NCBI RefSeq assembly: GCF_024159265.1
Contig: NZ_JAMYWY010000001.1
Coordinates: 3,782,001-3,846,000 of the forward strand
Direction of reading: 5' to 3'
Length of the DNA stretch: 64,000 bases
Source: Paenibacillus sp. 1781tsa1
GTDB taxonomy: Bacteria; Bacillota; Bacilli; Paenibacillales; Paenibacillaceae
Position 1 is the stretch's first letter. Each line of letters begins with the position of its first letter. The position numbers and the translations under genes were made by a program. Under the pieces are notes generated by a model. It had not been told where the DNA came from and did no database searches. It saw only the letters and a list, made by a program, of their open reading frames with translations. Positions 43,839 through 53,982 of this stretch are shown here, one piece after another.

Positions 43839-45639
43839 TACCGATATCCAGTTTCAGACTGAGCACCGTTTGACCCTTCAGGAAACTGATTGGGCTAATC
43901 CGTTTGGGTTCCAGACGCACAAAGGCGTAGAAGTGTTCAAGGGATTGGGAACCATATCCTGACTCCAGTCTTTGGATCATCGCCTGCCAGTCCGATGAAT
44001 ACGGGAGAGTGAGTGCCAGTCTTTCCCCTTCGATATTCTCAACCGTCAGGACAAGCTCCTGCGTTTGTTTGACAAAGCTATGGTCCACAATTCGAGCAAC
44101 TTTGATCACAGCCAATCGTTCTTTGGGAGCAGCAAACAAGTCGAACGATCGCGATTCCTCTTGAAGTACAGACGTTACATCTTGCATGGTTTTGCCCATA
44201 TTCAGCGTCTCCACACCCGAACGTGGCAAAATTGTAAGCTTGGCACCTTCCCCGGAGGATATCCGGCGTTCTTCATTCACTTTAACGGAGTGGAATTGAA
44301 CTTCTTCACCCACAAACTGGCGAAAGGTCAGATTAGGAAGCCATGGTGTGAATGCACTATAATGCTCTGTATATGAGAACTGCTGATCATCATAATATAC
44401 AGCACGTACGTCGCTATAGGTGTAGATTTCCTCATCATCGAAACAATAGAAATAATAGGTGATACCACGATAACCGGATCGTGTCTCCCACGCATCAGCT
44501 CCGAGTCCATACAGGTGAAGTGAAGGAACCGTATAGTATTTACTTCGAAAACTGCCAATGAGCTGACTCTGCTGAATGGCAGACACCTTTTTCTCTTCAA
44601 GCACCTGGAGTGCAAGATACAGCTTGCTTACGCGATCCAGCATGGATTGCATGGAGAAACGGATATGTCTGTTGAAAAACAACTGTAGTTCGCCTTGAAT
44701 CCCTCGCAGACTGCGTTCGATGTCAGGCAGGTTACCACTATGGGCAGCAATGGCCAGTGTCTCCAATTGTGCCATATAGGACTGCGGAAGACGGGCTAAT
44801 CCCGTCTTTAACAACCCTGCCAGCATCATGCGACATTCCTGCACGGTCTGCAAAGAAAACTTGGCTTCGTACACTCGTCCACTTAATGCATCCGTATCAT
44901 CCAGCCCTTTTAGTGCACGATACCGTAACAATGCTTCAAGCTTGGCCAGCTTTCCGGCTGTCTGCGGCACCTTGCAAAGAGCTTTCGCAAGACTGACTTC
45001 CTCAGTAAAAGACACCTCAATGTTCTGGCTTGTCAGCTGTACCGTAAGAAGTGAATCTTCAATGATCTTCACCTCTTCAGGATACCTTAAGCGGAATACC
45101 ACTTCCTCTATCATGGAAGCACTATATGGTTTAATTAACACGCTAAGATCAGACTCCGTCATCCAGCGGAAACGAGACTCCATTTCAAGAGATGGCGAAT
45201 GCGAAACTACGTCTGAATCATCCCTATTTGATCCTACGTTTGACACAAAGTCTGTTACTGTTAAACCTTTTAATACGTCCAAGGAATTCTTTTCCGATAT
45301 CCCTGAGTCCTTATCTGGCATTTGCTTCTCGTCAACACTGATCGAATCCTCTAACGAATGTTTCCGTTGATCATATAGAATTGAAATCAGCACATGCTTG
45401 CAGATATGCTCTGACGGACAGGAACAATTCCAATGATCCAGCGTATCCTCAAGCGTACAGTGTGTCCCATCACTTAACTGGCAACTCACGGATGATTCAT
45501 TCCATGTGTACGTTACACTTACACCATTGTCCAACTCTTTCAAAGACCTTTTGTATAATCCCTTGTTGGCGTACCGGATCAGATAATCCTCTGTGCACAG
45601 CTTCGAAAAAAACCTGAATTTCTCCTTGAATCCACTCAC
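43807..45639 (-). CDS. SWIM zinc-finger protein (YehQ-like)
   Basis: A 610-residue protein, apparently starting at GTG 45639, four bases after the DUF4132 stop codon. Near the N-terminus WNCSCPSEHICKHVLISILY gives a SWIM motif with Cys72, Cys74, Cys80 and His82 (CxCxnCxH), a zinc-binding fold that contacts DNA or protein. The remaining 500 residues are of mixed structure with no named domain that I can see. A SWIM protein in this position next to DUF4132, VWA, DUF5682 and MoxR proteins corresponds to YehQ of E. coli. The function is unknown. Confidence 0.85.
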   Translation of the reverse strand: MSGFKEKFRFFSKLCTEDYLIRYANKGLYKRSLKELDNGVSVTYTWNESSVSCQLSDGTHCTLEDTLDHWNCSCPSEHICKHVLISILYDQRKHSLEDSISVDEKQMPDKDSGISEKNSLDVLKGLTVTDFVSNVGSNRDDSDVVSHSPSLEMESRFRWMTESDLSVLIKPYSASMIEEVVFRLRYPEEVKIIEDSLLTVQLTSQNIEVSFTEEVSLAKALCKVPQTAGKLAKLEALLRYRALKGLDDTDALSGRVYEAKFSLQTVQECRMMLAGLLKTGLARLPQSYMAQLETLAIAAHSGNLPDIERSLRGIQGELQLFFNRHIRFSMQSMLDRVSKLYLALQVLEEKKVSAIQQSQLIGSFRSKYYTVPSLHLYGLGADAWETRSGYRGITYYFYCFDDEEIYTYSDVRAVYYDDQQFSYTEHYSAFTPWLPNLTFRQFVGEEVQFHSVKVNEERRISSGEGAKLTILPRSGVETLNMGKTMQDVTSVLQEESRSFDLFAAPKERLAVIKVARIVDHSFVKQTQELVLTVENIEGERLALTLPYSSDWQAMIQRLESGYGSQSLEHFYAFVRLEPKRISPISFLKGQTVLSLKLDIGNGRMGRLGRI

Positions 45640-45643
45640 GTCA

Positions 45644-48600
45644 TCAACGCCCCGTTGCTCTCAATATATCGTAGATCGTTTCACTGAATACTCGACCTGG
45701 AACGTTGCCCAGAGCAATGGGTTTGTTGTCCCCATAGTAATAATATTGCTTGTTATTCGGTTTGAAGAAATGTAGGGATTCCAGGGTAATGTCATCCAAT
45801 CCCTCGTAATACGTAATACTCGTACCACTGAATTGCAATTCTGCAACAAGATCTCCGTACTCTTTATAAAATTCATGATACCAGCCGCCGTCCTGTGCAG
45901 GCCCTTTGATCCAACCGTATTTTTCCAGTGCTTTGGGGAAAGACGTTGGTGAAAAGTCAGACTCGGGCAGATGATCGTATTCATTCTTCGTTTTATCCTC
46001 ATCTTCTGGCTGGTGAATCTCACGATTCAGTTGCTCAAACGGCTGCTTGATCTCGTAATCCTCCAACTGCGTTATCCAGCCTTCAAGCGTCGCCTGATCC
46101 AGTTCCAATGGGTGTATAAGTCCCACTTGTGCATCTGAAGGCAGATCAACTTCTTCTTCATCCACGGAGTTAAAGGTACCATCCTCCATATAACGGAAGG
46201 TGCTGATCAGAGCGCCATCCTCATATGTTCCCCAGATCAAACCAACAGCAAATTTCTGCATGATTACATTTTGTACAAACAGTGCTTTCCACTCATCGGC
46301 AGACCATAGACGTTGTTTGGATAATGATTCTTCCAGACGCTGCGCCTGAATGTTAACCATGGATTTGAGATCTTTTTTCAACTGTGTAAAACGTGCCTTC
46401 GACTGTGCTGCCAGATCAGCATCATCTTTCTGTGCAGGAGCAGGCAGACTCTTCACGGATTTGCCCGTTTCTTCATTGAGAACAATCACTTGCAAGTCTC
46501 CATTGACCTTAACCAGGAAAGAGCGCTCTCCGTAACTCAGCTGCATGGTTCCTTTTTCATCAAAACCAAGTGTAGTGACAAGTCGATCTTCCAATTGCTC
46601 CGAAGTAAGTCCCATATTGTCGGCTGCAAGCTGCAACGCTTCTTCTGCTGCACCTTTCACCTGACGGTTCTTCACGCCACGTTTGATTTTATCGATAGCC
46701 ATAAGAGCGGATGGATCTTTCAGATAAGCGAGCACTTTTACAGCATCTGCTGCAATCGCGCCACGACTGTTCTCTGTCCATTCCTTAATTTGCGGAGCCA
46801 GAATATTCACAATCTGAATATCGCCAAAGAGTGCTGAAACATACATCACCCACTTCTCTTTCGCGGGGGCACCTTCCTGAATCCAGACCTGAAGCAATTC
46901 ACTTGCAAAACGAACGAGTGATGCCTCACTTACGTAGTCCCGTAATTCATTTAATCTTTCATTGGGTCCAGACGTGTGATCCAGCGATTGCACCATAACA
47001 TATAGCTTAATTCGGTCATCTAATGGCTGATGGTCCTCTGTTCGCATCAGGGAAGGGAGGTCTTTCAGAGACAACCAGCTTAATCTGGATAGCTTTTTGT
47101 TATCTGCCTGATCAGCGAGTGCAGCATGAGCATACTCCGGGCTAAGATCTGCGGTATCCAGCAAAATTTGAATCAGGTTCTTCCAATCGGCTGCCTTCTC
47201 TTTCTTCAAAAGCTCACCGTACAGCTCCTTGCTGTTTTCCAGACTGCGGATTGCAGTCAGAGCCATCTCTTTGATTCCCGCTTTTTTCTCCGAGAGGTAT
47301 ACGAGCGTATACAAGTCCTGATCAGGAATCCGGTTGAATTCGGCTAAAGCCACGCCGTTCGCCTTCTTGGACGAATCCTGTAGTCCAGCACGAATCGCTT
47401 CGGCCAATATTTTCTTCGATAACTCATCACGCTGTTCAAAGGTAATCTCCAGAATTAAAATGCGCGTATCCGTTGGCAGTTTCTTGTACTGTGTCAGTGC
47501 ATAGTCCAGATTCTGCTGAATGATTCGGCGGTATTCGTCATGTGGCATGGATTTGTATCTATAGTCAGTCATGCCATTGAGTGAGATCAGGCTTGTTAGC
47601 AATTTTTCACGTTTCACCTCAGGATCTTGCCCATAACGTTGAAGAAGCTGCTCTCCACTAAACGCGTAAGAATTGTACATGTCTGAGACAATATCCAGCG
47701 TCCAATCAGGATGAGTAGTCAGGATTGCGAACCTGCGCATCGCCTCTGAGTCCAAGGGCAGAAAACTAATACTAATGAGGTTGTGAACACGCTTCTTATC
47801 CCGATTCAGTTGATTAAACAACCCGCGACTATTCGGGTCCTCCCAATATTCTTCAAGGGTGTTTTCCCCACTTAAATATCTTGCAATCGCAATTCCTTGA
47901 CGTCCCCCGTCCAAAGGATGCCGCAGAGCGTTGAATACCGCCTGCTCCAATGACTCCTCCGCATTAGGCAATGCCAATCCTTGATCCTCCATGAATTTCT
48001 GAATGCAAAGTTTGAGGAATGGCGGTTTGATAATCTCGTATGCTCGAATCGCTTGTTCAGGACGATTTGCGATCGCGGATTGTAACATGTTCCAGGATAC
48101 CGTGTACGAATTAAGCTCGTCCCGCAACATTTCAACCAACTGATAAGGCTCATCCAGAGGCACAAGTCCAGCAAGCAGATCATTTGGACTCTTTGCTCTA
48201 GGCTCCATACTCAGCAAGTAACGGCGAACTTCAAGTGGATAAATCTCATGTAACTGATGCAGGGTATGAAGCAAAACATGCCCAATCTCACTCTTCGCAT
48301 CAAGAAAACGTTGTTTACCTCCACTAATGTTAATCAGGTACAACAAGGCACTGCTCACCAGTACCATCGTTTGATGGAATACAGCATGTGAACACTGCTC
48401 TTTTGAAGAGAAAGACGTATTGGGGTACATCTCAGCTATGAGCTGACTACGCTTCTCCTTGAGGAATTCATCCTTCAATTCCTGGGAAGATCCGTTATGC
48501 TTCCCTTGAATGTTACTGACCACTACAGGTTCAATCAACGTATGTAGCTCTTCCCGCAACTTATCTGGATCATTAGCCATCACATGTTGAAACAACGCTG

Positions 48601-49198
48601 GCAACGATTGAGCAGAAGATTCAACCTCTGCATGAGAAGGGGTATTACTTAGCTTCGAATATAGTTGCAGGAGCATTAATGCATTAATGACATCCCGATA
48701 ATTCCCCTGACTGTCCGCTTTTTTGGAATCAAAAAGCCACTGGGCACGTTTTAATTTACTCTTCAATTCAGCCAGAATTTCGTTCTCGCCCGCAAACTGT
48801 TTGATCTTCTCCAATCGGGCCAACAACCCGCCCATGCGATCAGAACTTTTGCTCTTTCCGCTTAAGCCGTAAGCTTCTGAGTCATTTCCCATACAGATGG
48901 TAAAGGCATCCGTTCTCCATGAATTTCGTTTGGAATAATTGGATTCCAGATATATCACAATAGCCCCGGCACGGTAAAAGATATCTCCATCATCTTTTTT
49001 GGCGAGCTTCATGAGCAGATCAATCGTCTGATACACATAATGACTTGAATTTCCCATCATATCCGGGAACTTGTCTGATGTTCCCAAGACGTAATCAATA
49101 ATTTCGGAGCTTCGATCTGTTTTTAATGAATACTCGTTTGAACAAGTTACTGCGAATTTCTCCACCAAAGTTTCTACTGCACGATCTGTGGTAAGCAT
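45644..49198 (-). CDS. DUF4132 domain protein (YehI/MolR-like)
   Basis: A 1184-residue cytoplasmic protein starting at ATG 49198 after GAGGAGGAATGTGTA; an upstream in-frame start 17 codons earlier lacks a ribosome site. Most of the chain is helical and repeat-like, resembling HEAT-type scaffolds, with a region ALMAIDKIKRGVKNRQVKGA. The C-terminal quarter holds the DUF4132 signature: LWSADEWKALFVQN, FAVGLIWGTYEDG, FRYMEDGTF, LIHPLELD and KQPFEQLNREIH. E. coli YehI and MolR are the named members. It is the largest component of this operon and may act as scaffold or effector; no catalytic site is recognised. Confidence 0.85.
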   Translation of the reverse strand: MLTTDRAVETLVEKFAVTCSNEYSLKTDRSSEIIDYVLGTSDKFPDMMGNSSHYVYQTIDLLMKLAKKDDGDIFYRAGAIVIYLESNYSKRNSWRTDAFTICMGNDSEAYGLSGKSKSSDRMGGLLARLEKIKQFAGENEILAELKSKLKRAQWLFDSKKADSQGNYRDVINALMLLQLYSKLSNTPSHAEVESSAQSLPALFQHVMANDPDKLREELHTLIEPVVVSNIQGKHNGSSQELKDEFLKEKRSQLIAEMYPNTSFSSKEQCSHAVFHQTMVLVSSALLYLINISGGKQRFLDAKSEIGHVLLHTLHQLHEIYPLEVRRYLLSMEPRAKSPNDLLAGLVPLDEPYQLVEMLRDELNSYTVSWNMLQSAIANRPEQAIRAYEIIKPPFLKLCIQKFMEDQGLALPNAEESLEQAVFNALRHPLDGGRQGIAIARYLSGENTLEEYWEDPNSRGLFNQLNRDKKRVHNLISISFLPLDSEAMRRFAILTTHPDWTLDIVSDMYNSYAFSGEQLLQRYGQDPEVKREKLLTSLISLNGMTDYRYKSMPHDEYRRIIQQNLDYALTQYKKLPTDTRILILEITFEQRDELSKKILAEAIRAGLQDSSKKANGVALAEFNRIPDQDLYTLVYLSEKKAGIKEMALTAIRSLENSKELYGELLKKEKAADWKNLIQILLDTADLSPEYAHAALADQADNKKLSRLSWLSLKDLPSLMRTEDHQPLDDRIKLYVMVQSLDHTSGPNERLNELRDYVSEASLVRFASELLQVWIQEGAPAKEKWVMYVSALFGDIQIVNILAPQIKEWTENSRGAIAADAVKVLAYLKDPSALMAIDKIKRGVKNRQVKGAAEEALQLAADNMGLTSEQLEDRLVTTLGFDEKGTMQLSYGERSFLVKVNGDLQVIVLNEETGKSVKSLPAPAQKDDADLAAQSKARFTQLKKDLKSMVNIQAQRLEESLSKQRLWSADEWKALFVQNVIMQKFAVGLIWGTYEDGALISTFRYMEDGTFNSVDEEEVDLPSDAQVGLIHPLELDQATLEGWITQLEDYEIKQPFEQLNREIHQPEDEDKTKNEYDHLPESDFSPTSFPKALEKYGWIKGPAQDGGWYHEFYKEYGDLVAELQFSGTSITYYEGLDDITLESLHFFKPNNKQYYYYGDNKPIALGNVPGRVFSETIYDILRATGR

Positions 49199-49217
49199 TA
49201 CACATTCCTCCTCAAAT

Positions 49218-50441
49218 TTAAGTGATGATCTCGCCAATCCAATCCGCAAGCTCGTTTGGGGTAATTGCTGCTACATGTGCGCCCATATTGGTCAACGTCT
49301 GTGCTGCATGTTTGTTATAGACTGATTCCCCGTTAAAATCGAGCGCGGTGAGAACCAGCAATTTGCTTCCTGCATCGATGATATCTTTGCACGCTTTGTA
49401 CATCTGCGCGATTGGGTAACCTTCCTCCAGATCGCTGACAAGAATAAAGATCGTTTTGCCTGGATTATCGATTAACGTCTCGCCGTAACGCAACGCTTTG
49501 GTAATATGTGTCCCCCCGCCGAGCTGTACATTCATGAGCACGTCTACCGGGTCCTCCAGCCTGTCGCTCAGGTCAACCACCTGTGTATCAAAAATGAATA
49601 ATTTCGTGCGCAGCGCATTCAAGCGATAGAAGATGCTGGCCATCACCGAACTGTAGATGACTGAATCGAGCATACTGCCGCTTTCGTCCACACCAATGAT
49701 GATGTTCCATTTGTTATGCGGCTGTATATTCCCGTCGAAATAGAGGCGGTCAATCACAAATCTGCGCTTATTTTTATCATAATTTTTCAAATTTTTGGTG
49801 ATGGTTCGTTTGAAATTCAGATTGCGCAAGGAACGTACTGAACTGGAGGTATAACGACTGCGCTTGCCCATGATACTGGCTCGAGTCTGAGATTCCAGCT
49901 TGCTGCGGAGTTCTTCAACCACGGTTCGCACGATCTCTTTGGCGCTCTTTAACACCTCACCTTTCATCCGGCCTTTGAACTGCATAATGTTCTTGAGCAG
50001 ATTCATGTTGGGTTCAAGGGATTCAAGCAACTTTTTGTCAGTTAACAATTCTGTCAGTCCGTAACGGTCGAGCGCCTGTTTCTCCAATATTTCTACCGTT
50101 GGTTTGGGGAATAGATCCCTGACCTTGTGCAACCATTTCGGTACAGTCAGATTAGACGCACCGCGTCCTCCCTCTTTTCGATAACCTTGTTCTTCACCGT
50201 ATTCACGGTTATAGAGATACCCCAGAATCTCATCGATTTCCGTATATTGAAATTCTGCCGAAGTGTATTGGTCTGTATTGCACAATCCTTCTTCGGCCGA
50301 TTCACCGAGAATCAGACGCCATCGATTTAAGGTTTCAGCAGAATGTGAACCCCCTCGGTTGCTTCCATCCGGATTGGAACTTTCATCGATTTCTCTGGTT
50401 CCGTCCGTTCTCCGGTTCGCTTCATTCATATTAGCTTCCAT
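49218..50441 (-). CDS. VWA-domain protein with intact MIDAS (YehP-like)
   Basis: A 407-residue protein. A variable, charged N-terminal half is followed by a von Willebrand A domain: IIIGVDESGSMLDS gives the DxSxS metal site (Asp252, Ser254, Ser256), GGGTHITKAL the Thr (311) and LVSDLEEGYP the Asp (337). All MIDAS residues are present, so Mg-dependent binding of a partner is expected. The start at 50441 follows AAAGGAG. It overlaps the DUF5682 gene by 16 bases. VWA proteins commonly act with MoxR-type ATPases as substrate adaptors or metal-insertion helpers. Confidence 0.88.
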   Translation of the reverse strand: MEANMNEANRRTDGTREIDESSNPDGSNRGGSHSAETLNRWRLILGESAEEGLCNTDQYTSAEFQYTEIDEILGYLYNREYGEEQGYRKEGGRGASNLTVPKWLHKVRDLFPKPTVEILEKQALDRYGLTELLTDKKLLESLEPNMNLLKNIMQFKGRMKGEVLKSAKEIVRTVVEELRSKLESQTRASIMGKRSRYTSSSVRSLRNLNFKRTITKNLKNYDKNKRRFVIDRLYFDGNIQPHNKWNIIIGVDESGSMLDSVIYSSVMASIFYRLNALRTKLFIFDTQVVDLSDRLEDPVDVLMNVQLGGGTHITKALRYGETLIDNPGKTIFILVSDLEEGYPIAQMYKACKDIIDAGSKLLVLTALDFNGESVYNKHAAQTLTNMGAHVAAITPNELADWIGEIIT

Positions 50442-52894
50442 GTGGCAAACTCCTTTCGAAGCGCTTCGTCCCATGCTCTGGACTGGATCAGCATCTGCTC
50501 ATCAACCGCTGGCCTTAACATCTCATCTGGTTCAACCTGATGCAGACTTGCCACCCGCTCAGCAATCAAGCCTGTCTCCATAGGTGTAAAGTAGGTGAAT
50601 GCCAGCCTTAATTCCGGTACCATACTGATGAAGTCTTCGTAGGATAGCTGTTCAATCAAAACATTCAACTCGAACAACAAATGATCTTCATATAAAAAAG
50701 CGTCACGTGCGACAGTGAATACTCCCTGTAAAAAAAGTGCCGTTTGACGGGTCTGATCCGGTGTACCGTGGATATACCCGCGAGCACGATCAACAATCTC
50801 ATCTCTGGGCCTGTCGCCGAGCCCAGAGGAAATAGCCACACACACACCCTCCAGTTGAGCCGGAAGCTGGTGATCAGACAGAAGCTCATTCAGGTGGATT
50901 CGGAATGTCTCATCCTGAAAATGCTCCTCTGATGACTCTGCGAGCATAGCTAGCAGCTTCAACCCCTGAATAATGGCTTCATGTTCATCCGGATTGGCTC
51001 TGGAGAGCTGTAATAACTTGTCTACGGCGTTCCTATAGGCTTCGGATACCAGGTCAGGGAGATGTCGCTCGTCAGATAATCCCAGCAACCTGCGGTGTTG
51101 ATGAATTCGGTTCAAGACATGCAGACTGTTACATAAGGATAGAAAATTCCCGTCCGTTCTCAGCGCTGAGCGCACCTGTTCATAGAGCTTCATCGCTGTG
51201 TCCTGAAGTCCCATGAGCAGCGCTTGAAGCATGAGTCGGGCAAGTTCACCGCTATGATGATCCGGTATTTCTTGCATCTGTTCTTCCATTTTGCGTGTGG
51301 CTGCTCCAGCAAGTGTTCCGCCATAGAGAGAGTTCTCTATCAATCTGGCTTCAATGCGGGAAGAGTACATATAAACCCAGGTTTCGCGAACAAGATTCAT
51401 GTCACGCTCTGCGATCCAGTCTGGCCCCGATTGCCGTTTCGCGAATTCCGGAACCAGATACGTGATGCACTGAATCAATTGGCTTATCTGACGATGCTCC
51501 GGTTTCGCATACAGATCCAGCACTTTCTTGTGTTGTCCAGTTGTGCGAATCTGCAATTTGTATCCTGTACAACGTGCCTTGAAGTCCTCCACGATGGGGA
51601 TACTGAATGAATTGGGAGCCACGCTTCCAATGACGTCTCCTGTCAATAACTGCTGCAGCTCTTGCAACGGTTTGTCGGTCGCCAAGGTAAGCTCCCCCTT
51701 CACAAAGGAAGAGAGTGCTGCATCCATCAACTCATAGACGCCACCTTCCCTTTTACCCCGAAGCCCGGCAAGCCCCTGAATCATACTGTACGCCTCAATC
51801 GCATCACTGGTTGATACATGTTCGTGACCGTCCCGTAATTTGCGCATCAGCCGAGATAACAAGTCCAGAGCCGTTAGATTGTACGGTGTACTCTTCTTGC
51901 GAAGCAGCTGGTTCCAGATCTGATCGTAATAATTCACATAAGGCATGCCGCTTGCATATCCATTAAGCCGATCCGCTTCAGCAAAAGTATAGACCATCGG
52001 ATACATCTGTTGGTGAACCGCACTTGGTTCAAACGCACCTTGTTGAGACGTACCTGGTTTACCTTGTCCATCCAAATGCTGATCTGCATGCTGTTTATCC
52101 ATCTCTGGCTGTTCCAATTCTGATTCATGTTTCTCTGACATCAACAGTCCATACGTATGAAATCCACCGGTAATGACAAGCACACGCTCATGCTCAAGTA
52201 CCGCTTGTTGAATACGTTGTTTCATATGCGCTTCTCTTGCCAGATCACCTGAAGACTGTAATCGTTCCGTGGAATAGCACATTCGGGATAGCGTACAATA
52301 CGTGAATACATCCCGCACGAATTCCTCAGTAGATTTCTCCAGTCCACCAATCTCAAACACCTTTTCCCACAATTCATCAAAACTGCGACAGTTTGTTTTT
52401 TGGCACAATCGGTTAATAAAGTCAGACCCCGCAAGCAAGGTTTCGTCTTGGATGGAGATCTCCTTTTGTTCTATCTGGTCGGATTTGGATGCATGAGTGG
52501 AGAAATGTTGGTAGTCCAGGTCAATAAACTTCGCCGGAATGCCCAGTCGTTTTGCTTCTTGCATAGCCACATATTCAGGCGAATAACGAAGCATCGGATA
52601 ATAACAGGCTTCTCTCTGCAACTCACTCTCATAGGTGTAGTACAAACTGACAGGAGGCAAGGTTGCCTCATCACTCAGAACCGAAATTAATGGATTACCG
52701 CTCTCTGGTCCTTCGATCAGAATGATATCCGGCTTGTACTCTTCGATTAATCGTAATAAGTGATATGAACATGCAGGGCTATGGTGTCGTATTGGATAAT
52801 AGACCGTATGATTACTCAGGTTATACACATGGGACTCGAACAAGGATTGTAACTGATCAACATCAGGGTCCAGAACTGCTGTTAACCGATCCAT
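50426..52894 (-). CDS. DUF5682 family protein (YehM-like)
   Basis: An 822-residue protein. The N-terminal third carries VYYPIRHHSPACSYHLLRLI, then DIILIEGPES, and later VLVITGGFHTYGLL. These His-, Glu- and Gly-rich motifs recall the EreA/ChaN/TraB-like hydrolase fold and mark DUF5682. The rest is helical. The start follows GAGGAGAGAAA and overlaps the MoxR stop codon by 13 bases; the end overlaps the VWA start by 16 bases, so coupling is tight on both sides. The conserved histidines suggest a hydrolytic or metal-binding role, unproven. Confidence 0.82.
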   Translation of the reverse strand: MDRLTAVLDPDVDQLQSLFESHVYNLSNHTVYYPIRHHSPACSYHLLRLIEEYKPDIILIEGPESGNPLISVLSDEATLPPVSLYYTYESELQREACYYPMLRYSPEYVAMQEAKRLGIPAKFIDLDYQHFSTHASKSDQIEQKEISIQDETLLAGSDFINRLCQKTNCRSFDELWEKVFEIGGLEKSTEEFVRDVFTYCTLSRMCYSTERLQSSGDLAREAHMKQRIQQAVLEHERVLVITGGFHTYGLLMSEKHESELEQPEMDKQHADQHLDGQGKPGTSQQGAFEPSAVHQQMYPMVYTFAEADRLNGYASGMPYVNYYDQIWNQLLRKKSTPYNLTALDLLSRLMRKLRDGHEHVSTSDAIEAYSMIQGLAGLRGKREGGVYELMDAALSSFVKGELTLATDKPLQELQQLLTGDVIGSVAPNSFSIPIVEDFKARCTGYKLQIRTTGQHKKVLDLYAKPEHRQISQLIQCITYLVPEFAKRQSGPDWIAERDMNLVRETWVYMYSSRIEARLIENSLYGGTLAGAATRKMEEQMQEIPDHHSGELARLMLQALLMGLQDTAMKLYEQVRSALRTDGNFLSLCNSLHVLNRIHQHRRLLGLSDERHLPDLVSEAYRNAVDKLLQLSRANPDEHEAIIQGLKLLAMLAESSEEHFQDETFRIHLNELLSDHQLPAQLEGVCVAISSGLGDRPRDEIVDRARGYIHGTPDQTRQTALFLQGVFTVARDAFLYEDHLLFELNVLIEQLSYEDFISMVPELRLAFTYFTPMETGLIAERVASLHQVEPDEMLRPAVDEQMLIQSRAWDEALRKEFATWKLI

Positions 52895-53982
52895 TTTCTC
52901 TCCTCATAATAGTCCTTCCACATTCCTTCTTCCCTGGAACGCTCTTTAACAACCTTGGAGAAGTAGGTTTTGAGAATGGACAGATCCTTGTCGTTTTCCT
53001 TTGCAATGGTCCCCAGCATATTCTGCACTAACCGATCCAGCGCAATAGCCTTGTCTTCGTAGTAATAGGAAGTCATCGCACTCTGGACATAGACAGACAC
53101 TGCTTCTGCCGTACTCATGGAGGCTTGAGGTGTATCGAGCTTGTAGCCTTCCCGTGTCATGCCGGTGCGCAGTTCCATAAATGTTGTAGCCAGCAATTCA
53201 ACCACATCCGGGTTAATTTCAATATCAATTCCACTATGTAATAACAGGCTTCGTGCCTGGGATTCAATAATTTTGGCTTCCATCTTCACGTTATGAATGG
53301 GCTTGATCGTTTCGAAATTAAAACGCCTTTTCAACGCACCGCTCATCTCGTTTACACCTTTATCCCGAATATTGGCTGTAGCAATAACGTTAAATCCCGG
53401 CTGGGCAAACAGTACACCGCCATCCAGTTCAGGAATACTCATGACCTTGTCACTGAGAATACTGATCAGACTATCCTGCGCTTCAGCGGGACAACGTGTA
53501 ATCTCTTCAAATCGGGTAAGAATGCCTTTCTTCATTCCGTTATATAACGGCGATGGTACAAGCGCCGCTTCCGAAGGGCCTTTATCCAGCAACATGGCGT
53601 AATTCCATGAATACTTGATCATATCTTCTGTTGTGCCTGCTGTACCTTGAATCGTGTTCAGGCTGGTGCCGGATATCGCTGCGGTCAGAAGTTCGCTAAG
53701 CATGGTCTTGGCTGTTCCGGGTTCTCCCACAAGCATTAATCCCCGATTGCCTGCCAGAGTGACTACTGCACGTTCGATCAACACGTCATTGCCATAAAAT
53801 TTGCGGGTAATCGGGATTTCTTCACCATTGAATAGCGCTGGCTTATCCCTGCCAATAATAAAATCGCGCACATAGGCGGGAGATAACAGCCAGTTCGGGG
53901 GACGTTTTCCCTGATCCTCTTCTCGCAGTGCACGTAATTCAACCTCGTATAATATCTCGGCGGGTGGTTTAAGCATCTCCAT
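52882..53982 (-). CDS. MoxR-family AAA ATPase (YehL-like)
   Basis: A 366-residue AAA+ ATPase. Walker A is GEPGTAKT (residues 86-93). At the Walker B position the sequence reads ILTRFEEITRCPAEAQDSLI, with Glu-Glu rather than the usual Asp-Glu; sensor 1 is ATAN (201-204) and the arginine-rich KRRF follows at 218-221. The start at 53982 follows GAGGAG by 11 bases; TTG three codons upstream is possible. It heads the six-gene operon. MoxR ATPases remodel partner proteins, usually with a VWA partner such as the one encoded two genes downstream. Confidence 0.88.
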   Translation of the reverse strand: MEMLKPPAEILYEVELRALREEDQGKRPPNWLLSPAYVRDFIIGRDKPALFNGEEIPITRKFYGNDVLIERAVVTLAGNRGLMLVGEPGTAKTMLSELLTAAISGTSLNTIQGTAGTTEDMIKYSWNYAMLLDKGPSEAALVPSPLYNGMKKGILTRFEEITRCPAEAQDSLISILSDKVMSIPELDGGVLFAQPGFNVIATANIRDKGVNEMSGALKRRFNFETIKPIHNVKMEAKIIESQARSLLLHSGIDIEINPDVVELLATTFMELRTGMTREGYKLDTPQASMSTAEAVSVYVQSAMTSYYYEDKAIALDRLVQNMLGTIAKENDKDLSILKTYFSKVVKERSREEGMWKDYYEERKWIG

